A DNA stretch of 9,741 bases from Clostridiales bacterium. GTDB taxonomy: Bacteria > Bacillota > Clostridia > UBA1381. The notes below the pieces were generated by a model. That model worked only from the letters and a program-made list of their open reading frames with translations, was not told the DNA's origin and ran no database searches. The stretch spans positions 1 through 9,741 of the forward strand of contig DMLG01000035.1 of assembly GCA_003453455.1 (NCBI GenBank), in the 5' to 3' direction. Both the position numbers and the translations under genes were made by a program. This document shows, in pieces, positions 5,945 to 9,741 of the stretch; the stretch's first letter is position 1; every line of letters starts with the position of its first letter.

Positions 5945-7969
5945 ATGAAAAGCATAGAAACCTTACGGGGCGCAGGACCTTCAAGAACAAAAATCTTTGA
6001 AAAAAAGGGAATAAAAACGGTAGAGGAACTTTTGTACTATTTTCCGAGGGCATATGAGGACAGAACGCATTTCTGCGACATAAAAGATGCTAATGATGGG
6101 GAATTTGTGTGCATTTGCGCTACCGTTTATTCTCCTGCCCGCGAAACCCGCATAAGGAAAAATTTTACAATATACCAAATGACGGTATTTGATGATTCGG
6201 GACAAATAAAGGTTTTATGGTACAATAACCGTTTTGTAAAAGGTGCATTTAAAACTGGTGATAATGTTCTGTTTTACGGCAAAGTGTCTGTAAAAGGACG
6301 GCAAAAACAACTTGAAAATCCCATTTATGAACAGCAGGAAAAACAGCGCTTTATCGGAAAAATTGTGCCTATTTATCCGCTTTCGGGGAATCTTACGCAA
6401 AAGGTTGTCGCATCTTTGATGGAGGAGGCGATAAAAAGCGCAGGCACTTTATCCGAATATATTCCAAGCGCTATTCGGCAAAAATACGGAATAAGCGAAA
6501 TAAATTATGCTATGAAAAACATACATTTTCCCGAAACCTTTTATGATTATCAGGCGGCACGGAAAAGATTTGTTTTTGAGGAGCTTTTTCTTCTGCGCTT
6601 AGCGCTGTCAGCAAGACGTAAAACAAACGAAAAGCAAAAAAGAACACCCTTTTCTGATACAGAATGTGTCAATGAATTTGTAAATTCACTTTCCTATACT
6701 CTTACCAATGCCCAAAAGCGCGTTTTGGGCGAGATTTTGGCGGATTTTAAGAAAAATACCGCGATGAACAGGCTTTTGGAGGGCGATGTCGGCTCAGGTA
6801 AAACCGTTGTTGCGGCGGCGGCTATGTTTGTGGCGTACAAAAACGGCTATCAGTCTGTTATAATGGCACCAACAGAAATTCTTGCATTTCAGCATTTTGA
6901 AACATTTTCAAAGTTTTTTTTGGGAACAGATATAAAAATTGCTCTGCTTACCAAAAGCACAAAGAATAAGCAGCAGATGTATGAAAAAATACAAACAGGT
7001 GAGTATGATATAGTAATTGGCACAAATGCCGTAATTTCGGACAAAGTAGCATATAAAAATCTTGGACTTTGCGTAACGGATGAACAGCATCGTTTTGGTG
7101 TTTCGCAAAGGGCAAGATTATCTGAAAAGGGCGAAAATCCAAATAGCCTGATAATGACGGCAACGCCTATTCCGAGAACGCTTTCCCTAATACTTTACGG
7201 CGATTTGGACATATCTGTTTTGGACGAGATGCCCCCGGGACGAAAGCCTGTTTTAACCTATGCTGTTGGCGAAAATATGAGGGAAAGGGTTTATGCCTTT
7301 GTCAGGAAAAATGTAGAAAACGGTATGCAGGCATATGTTGTATGTCCCCTTATTGAAGAAAGCGAAACACAGGACTTAAAAAATGCAAAAAGCATTTTTG
7401 ATGGACTTATAAAGAAATTCCCTGATTTAAAAATCGGACTTATGCACGGTAAAATGAAAGCGTCCGAAAAGGACGCTGTAATGCAGGATTTTTTAGATGC
7501 AAAAACAAGCATACTTGTTTCAACCACGGTTATTGAAGTAGGAGTAAATGTTCCCAATAGTAATATTATGATTATTGAAAATGCAGAGCGGTTCGGACTT
7601 GCAACACTTCATCAGCTTCGCGGCAGGGTAGGAAGAGGAAATGAGCAGGCATACTGCATTATGATAGCTGAGACAAGCAGTGAGCTTATAAAAAAGCGTA
7701 TGAAAACTATGTGCCAGTCAAATGACGGTTTCTATATTTCTGAACAGGACTTAAAATTAAGAGGACCGGGAGATTTTTTCGGTACCCGTCAGCATGGTCT
7801 TCCTGAAATGAAGATTGCAAATCTTGTCACTGACGCTGAAATTTTGAAGCTTGCAGACAGTGCGGTTTCTGATATTTTGGAAAAATCCGCAGAAATAAAC
7901 CAAAAGGAAGAAGAAGTGCTCTTTAAAAAGGTATCGGAGGTTATACCTGAAAGTGTCATTTTGAATTAG
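5945..7969 (+). CDS. recG: ATP-dependent DNA helicase RecG
   Basis: A double-stranded DNA translocase that remodels stalled forks and Holliday junctions. It is 674 aa, the normal length. A short start (TLRGAGPSRTKIFEKKGIKT, 6-25) leads into the wedge/OB domain, about 50-150. Helicase motifs follow: Walker A GDVGSGKT at 280-287, APTEILA at 308-314, DEQH at 379-382, TATPIPRT at 405-412, STTVIEVGVNVPNS at 526-539 and QLRGRVGRG at 557-565. The RecG TRG-type segment GDFFGTRQHG is at 609-618. All are intact. The ATG lies 3 nt after the fakA stop and I see no good Shine-Dalgarno immediately upstream; the nearest GGAGG is about 45 nt away. Translation probably depends on ribosomes finishing fakA. No convincing intrinsic terminator follows. 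Confidence 0.98.
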   Translation: MKSIETLRGAGPSRTKIFEKKGIKTVEELLYYFPRAYEDRTHFCDIKDANDGEFVCICATVYSPARETRIRKNFTIYQMTVFDDSGQIKVLWYNNRFVKGAFKTGDNVLFYGKVSVKGRQKQLENPIYEQQEKQRFIGKIVPIYPLSGNLTQKVVASLMEEAIKSAGTLSEYIPSAIRQKYGISEINYAMKNIHFPETFYDYQAARKRFVFEELFLLRLALSARRKTNEKQKRTPFSDTECVNEFVNSLSYTLTNAQKRVLGEILADFKKNTAMNRLLEGDVGSGKTVVAAAAMFVAYKNGYQSVIMAPTEILAFQHFETFSKFFLGTDIKIALLTKSTKNKQQMYEKIQTGEYDIVIGTNAVISDKVAYKNLGLCVTDEQHRFGVSQRARLSEKGENPNSLIMTATPIPRTLSLILYGDLDISVLDEMPPGRKPVLTYAVGENMRERVYAFVRKNVENGMQAYVVCPLIEESETQDLKNAKSIFDGLIKKFPDLKIGLMHGKMKASEKDAVMQDFLDAKTSILVSTTVIEVGVNVPNSNIMIIENAERFGLATLHQLRGRVGRGNEQAYCIMIAETSSELIKKRMKTMCQSNDGFYISEQDLKLRGPGDFFGTRQHGLPEMKIANLVTDAEILKLADSAVSDILEKSAEINQKEEEVLFKKVSEVIPESVILN

Positions 7970-8002
7970 AATACGATGTTTTTTTGCAAAAAAATACTAA
8001 AA

Positions 8003-8032
8003 ATTTCAAAAAAAGATTGACGATTTCAAAAA
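8003..8032. repeat. 10-bp direct repeat with 20-bp period at the rsmD promoter
   Basis: ATTTCAAAAA occurs at 8003-8012 and 8023-8032, exactly 20 bp (about two helical turns) apart. One copy lies upstream of the -35 box and the other starts right after it. The phasing suits a dimeric regulator or A-tract bending, but low sequence complexity makes coincidence plausible. Confidence 0.35.
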
Positions 8033-8045
8033 TATAAGGTACAAT
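8017..8045 (+). promoter_or_regulatory. Promoter of rsmD-coaD operon
   Basis: TTGACG (8017-8022), a 17-nt spacer and TACAAT (8040-8045), each one mismatch from consensus. The start is expected near 8052, with a leader of about 22 nt carrying GGAGGA (8065-8070). This separates the rsmD operon from recG, though readthrough from recG is also possible. Confidence 0.82.
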
Positions 8046-8073
8046 ACTAAGGTAAGTACCCGTTGGAGGAACT

Positions 8074-8610
8074 ATGAGAATTATTGCAGGTGCAAGGCGC
8101 GGGCATAAACTGTATGATTTTGAGGGAAGGGATATTAGACCTACTACCGACAGGGTTAAAGAGTCTATGTTTAATCTTATTCAGGACTTTATACCCGGAA
8201 GCTGCGTTTTAGACCTGTTCGCAGGGAGCGGAGCACTTTGCTTTGAGGCATTGTCGCGTGGGGCAAAAAACGGTGTTTGCGTCGATAAGGATGCAAAATC
8301 GGTTGATGTAATTAAGAAAAATAACGCATCGCTTGCCTTTTCAAATCTTGAAATAAAAAACTGCGATGCAATAACCTTTTTGGATAACACAAAAAAAGAG
8401 TTTTCAGTAATTTTTTTGGACCCACCGTATAATAAGGGATTTATTGCCCCTATAATACAGAAAATCATGGAAAAGAATGTTCTGACAAATAGCGGAATAA
8501 TAGTTTTGGAAAGTGATTTTTCCGATGAACACGGTGAATTTGAAGGACTTTTGAAGTTCAAACAGAAAAAATATGGCAGAAGCTATGTTACAGTTTATAA
8601 AAGAGGATGA
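8074..8610 (+). CDS. rsmD: 16S rRNA (guanine966-N2)-methyltransferase RsmD
   Basis: Uses S-adenosylmethionine to methylate N2 of G966 (E. coli numbering) of 16S rRNA in the assembling small subunit. It is 178 aa, as typical. The RsmD start [13 protein letters not shown] is followed by [13 protein letters not shown] at 22-34. SAM-binding motif [21 protein letters not shown], is at 45-64, and an acidic motif II Asp71 follows in VDKD. The catalytic DPPY is at 116-119, and [12 protein letters not shown] closes the protein. GGAGGA lies just 3-4 nt before the ATG, a rather short spacing. The stop TGA overlaps an ATG (ATGA) that is a possible but less likely coaD start. Neighbouring coaD is its usual partner in Bacillota. 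Confidence 0.97.
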   Translation: MRIIAGARRGHKLYDFEGRDIRPTTDRVKESMFNLIQDFIPGSCVLDLFAGSGALCFEALSRGAKNGVCVDKDAKSVDVIKKNNASLAFSNLEIKNCDAITFLDNTKKEFSVIFLDPPYNKGFIAPIIQKIMEKNVLTNSGIIVLESDFSDEHGEFEGLLKFKQKKYGRSYVTVYKRG

Positions 8611-8615
8611 CTGCT

Positions 8616-9092
8616 ATGAGAATTGCCGTTTACCCGGGTAGCTTTGACCCAATAACAAACGGGCATCTTGACATAATAAAGCGTGCATCAAGGCTTTACG
8701 ACAGGCTGGTTGTGGGTGTGCTTGACAATATAAATAAAAAACCTCTCTTTTCAGCTTTGGAAAGAAAGGAAATGATAGATGCAGAGATAAAGGATTTACT
8801 GAATGTGAGCTGTGATGTATTCAGCGGACTTTTGGTTGATTTTGCCAAGCAGCAGGGTGCAACTGTAATTGTAAAGGGTTTAAGGACGGTTGCGGATTTT
8901 GAGTATGAATTCCAGATGGCACTTCTAAATAAGGCGTTAAATCCTGAATATGAAACTATGTTTATGATGACAAATTCCAAGTATTCATACATAAGTTCAA
9001 GTATGGTCAAGGAAGTTGCAAAATATAAGGGCGAGCTTGAAGGACTTATTCCGCCTTATGTTATCGAAAAAATTAAAGATAAAATACAATAA
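8616..9092 (+). CDS. coaD: Phosphopantetheine adenylyltransferase CoaD
   Basis: Catalyses the penultimate step of coenzyme A synthesis, joining 4'-phosphopantetheine and ATP to give dephospho-CoA. With the start used here it has 158 aa, the normal size. Nucleotidyltransferase signatures are present: [20 protein letters not shown] at 2-21 with the TxGH motif (Thr14, Gly16, His17), [19 protein letters not shown] at 87-105, and the second ATP-binding motif [11 protein letters not shown] at 125-135. An upstream in-frame ATG at 8607 would add three residues (MTA) and overlap the rsmD stop. I prefer 8616 because AGAGG (8602-8606) is then 9 nt away rather than touching the start, and homologues begin M(x)[11 protein letters not shown]. 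It is 5 nt after rsmD, in the same operon. Confidence 0.97.
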   Translation: MRIAVYPGSFDPITNGHLDIIKRASRLYDRLVVGVLDNINKKPLFSALERKEMIDAEIKDLLNVSCDVFSGLLVDFAKQQGATVIVKGLRTVADFEYEFQMALLNKALNPEYETMFMMTNSKYSYISSSMVKEVAKYKGELEGLIPPYVIEKIKDKIQ

Positions 9093-9114
9093 TTCATAAA
9101 AGGGAGTTTTGATT

Positions 9115-9558
9115 ATGGAAATTATGGAAATTATTGACATGATGGAAGAAACTATTGATAAGGCGCCTACCGTTCCTTTGAGCGGAAAGATACTTGTCGA
9201 TAAAGAGGACATTCTTGATTATATTCAGGAAATGCGCCTTGTTTTCCCTGATGAGGTCAAAGAAGCAAAGTGGGTTAAGGAAGAAAGAGAAAGAATTTTG
9301 GCAGAGGCTCAGTCAAGAAGTGACGAAATGATTAAAAATGCTGAGGAAAAGGTCGTTCAAATGATTGATGAGCATGAGGTTACGAAGCAGGCTGTTGAGC
9401 AGGCAAACCAAATGGTTAATGATGCACAGCAAAAAGCTATGGAAATCAAAACTGACTGCGACCAGTATGCCGACGATATATTAAATGACCTCGAAAAGCG
9501 TCTTGATATGCTTTCAAAGAAGGTTCACGACGACAGAGCTTATTTTGAGAATAAGTAA
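9115..9558 (+). CDS. Uncharacterised coiled-coil protein downstream of coaD
   Basis: A 147-aa soluble protein whose function I do not recognise. Residues about 15-46 form a compact segment (KAPTVPLSGKILVDKEDILDYIQEMR, then a predicted turn at FPDE). The rest, about 47-147, is a long, charged, Ala/Glu/Lys-rich helix that should form a coiled coil, ending DDRAYFENK. It has no signal peptide, membrane segment, cysteine pair or nucleotide motif. Similar clostridial proteins beside coaD tend to be labelled ATPase or V-type ATPase subunit H/E-like. That seems to reflect coiled-coil similarity only, since no ATPase motif exists here. GGGAG (9102-9106) is 8 nt from this ATG but only 2 nt from an in-frame TTG at 9109, so the ATG is preferred. 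It is 22 nt after coaD and last in its operon. Confidence 0.85.
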   Translation: MEIMEIIDMMEETIDKAPTVPLSGKILVDKEDILDYIQEMRLVFPDEVKEAKWVKEERERILAEAQSRSDEMIKNAEEKVVQMIDEHEVTKQAVEQANQMVNDAQQKAMEIKTDCDQYADDILNDLEKRLDMLSKKVHDDRAYFENK

Positions 9559-9572
9559 TTTTGTTATGGAAA

Positions 9573-9609
9573 AAGGCTATGCCGCAAGGTGTAGCCTTGT
9601 TTGATTTTT
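9573..9609 (+). terminator. Intrinsic terminator of the rsmD-coaD operon
   Basis: An 11-bp stem with two G-T wobbles. The left arm is AAGGCTATGCC (9573-9583), the loop GCAA (9584-9587, a GNRA-type tetraloop closed by C-G) and the right arm GGTGTAGCCTT (9588-9598). It is followed by a T-rich tract interrupted by G and GA. It starts 14 nt after the coiled-coil gene's stop. Confidence 0.88.
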
Positions 9610-9631
9610 ATTGTAGGTTTTGGGTGGGAAT

Positions 9632-9741
9632 ATGATTTATAAATCTAATTCGGCAAAGGAAACAGAAAATATTGCAAAAGCCTTTGCAAAAACATTAAAA
9701 AGCGGTGATGTAGTCTTGCTAAATGGCGATTTAGGCGTTGG
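9632..9741 (+). CDS. tsaE: tRNA t6A37 biosynthesis ATPase TsaE, N-terminus (cut by window edge)
   Basis: The first 36 codons of a TsaE (YjeE/YdiB)-like protein, the ATPase that works with TsaB and TsaD to make N6-threonylcarbamoyladenosine on tRNA. The visible sequence has the family opening: MIYKSNSAKETENIAKAFAK, then LKSGDVVLLNGDLGVG, where the last residues are the beginning of the Walker A loop (GDLGxGKT in homologues). It is cut exactly inside that loop, so the catalytic residues cannot be checked. GGGTGGG upstream (9622-9628) gives a usable ribosome binding site. It follows the terminator of the previous operon, but I see no convincing promoter in the short gap. TsaB, RimI or TsaD would be expected to the right. 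Confidence 0.85.
   Translation, partial: MIYKSNSAKETENIAKAFAKTLKSGDVVLLNGDLGV

Noticed and set aside
7979..7994. Palindrome of seven T, GC, seven A just after recG, considered as a terminator
   Set aside because: It has no loop and almost no GC pairs, and no T-run follows on the plus strand. Such A/T runs arise easily in this composition.
8181..8561. Minus-strand 126-codon open frame within rsmD
   Set aside because: Antisense shadow of rsmD with biased composition and no recognisable domain; rsmD has all motifs on the other strand.
8607..8615. Upstream ATG for coaD overlapping the rsmD stop
   Set aside because: AGAGG would directly abut the start, while the ATG at 8616 has a 9-nt spacing and matches the family N-terminus.

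Overview
The window looks like chromosomal DNA of a Clostridia-type Bacillota (Firmicutes). The evidence is AT-rich DNA with many AAA, ATA and TTT codons, strong purine-rich Shine-Dalgarno sequences, textbook sigma-A type promoters, and the gene run yloU-fakA-recG-rsmD-coaD. I cannot name a genus. Almost everything here is housekeeping. I see no CRISPR array, rRNA, tRNA, insertion sequence or riboswitch, and no obvious new defence or mobile system.

Layout. (1) 1-401, minus strand: the 5' third of metK (S-adenosylmethionine synthetase), running off the left edge. (2) 402-560: a divergent promoter region with two well-formed extended -10 promoters and a perfect small inverted repeat at the start of the rightward transcript. 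(3) 561-2706, plus strand: a tight three-gene operon of an NfeD-family membrane protein, a stomatin-like SPFH protein and an Mrp/NBP35 Fe-S carrier ATPase. It ends at a symmetric, probably bidirectional terminator. (4) 2742-3797, minus strand: a solitary 351-aa tyrosine recombinase with all catalytic residues, most like the single-recombinase Xer proteins (XerS type). Its promoter spacer holds an A9 run and its Shine-Dalgarno holds a G8 run. (5) 3798-3971: a second divergent promoter region. (6) 3972-7969, plus strand: yloU (Asp23/Gls24 family), fakA (fatty acid kinase) and recG (branched-DNA helicase), packed within 3-5 nt of each other. (7) 8074-9558, plus strand: a separately promoted operon of rsmD (16S rRNA methyltransferase), coaD (CoA biosynthesis) and an uncharacterised coiled-coil protein, closed by a GCAA-loop terminator. 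(8) 9632-9741, plus strand: the start of tsaE (tRNA t6A synthesis), cut by the right edge.

How the genes fit together. The nfeD-SPFH pair is a known membrane-microdomain partnership, and here it is translationally coupled to an Fe-S carrier gene. The yloU-fakA-recG and rsmD-coaD blocks are conserved neighbourhoods linking envelope and lipid metabolism, DNA repair, ribosome modification and cofactor synthesis. The recombinase between the two blocks is either the resident chromosome-dimer resolvase or a lone integrase without visible cargo. The most interesting points are the homopolymer runs that control the recombinase, the operator-like inverted repeats, the SPFH-Mrp coupling and the uncharacterised coiled-coil protein. 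No gap above 300 bases lacks a gene.
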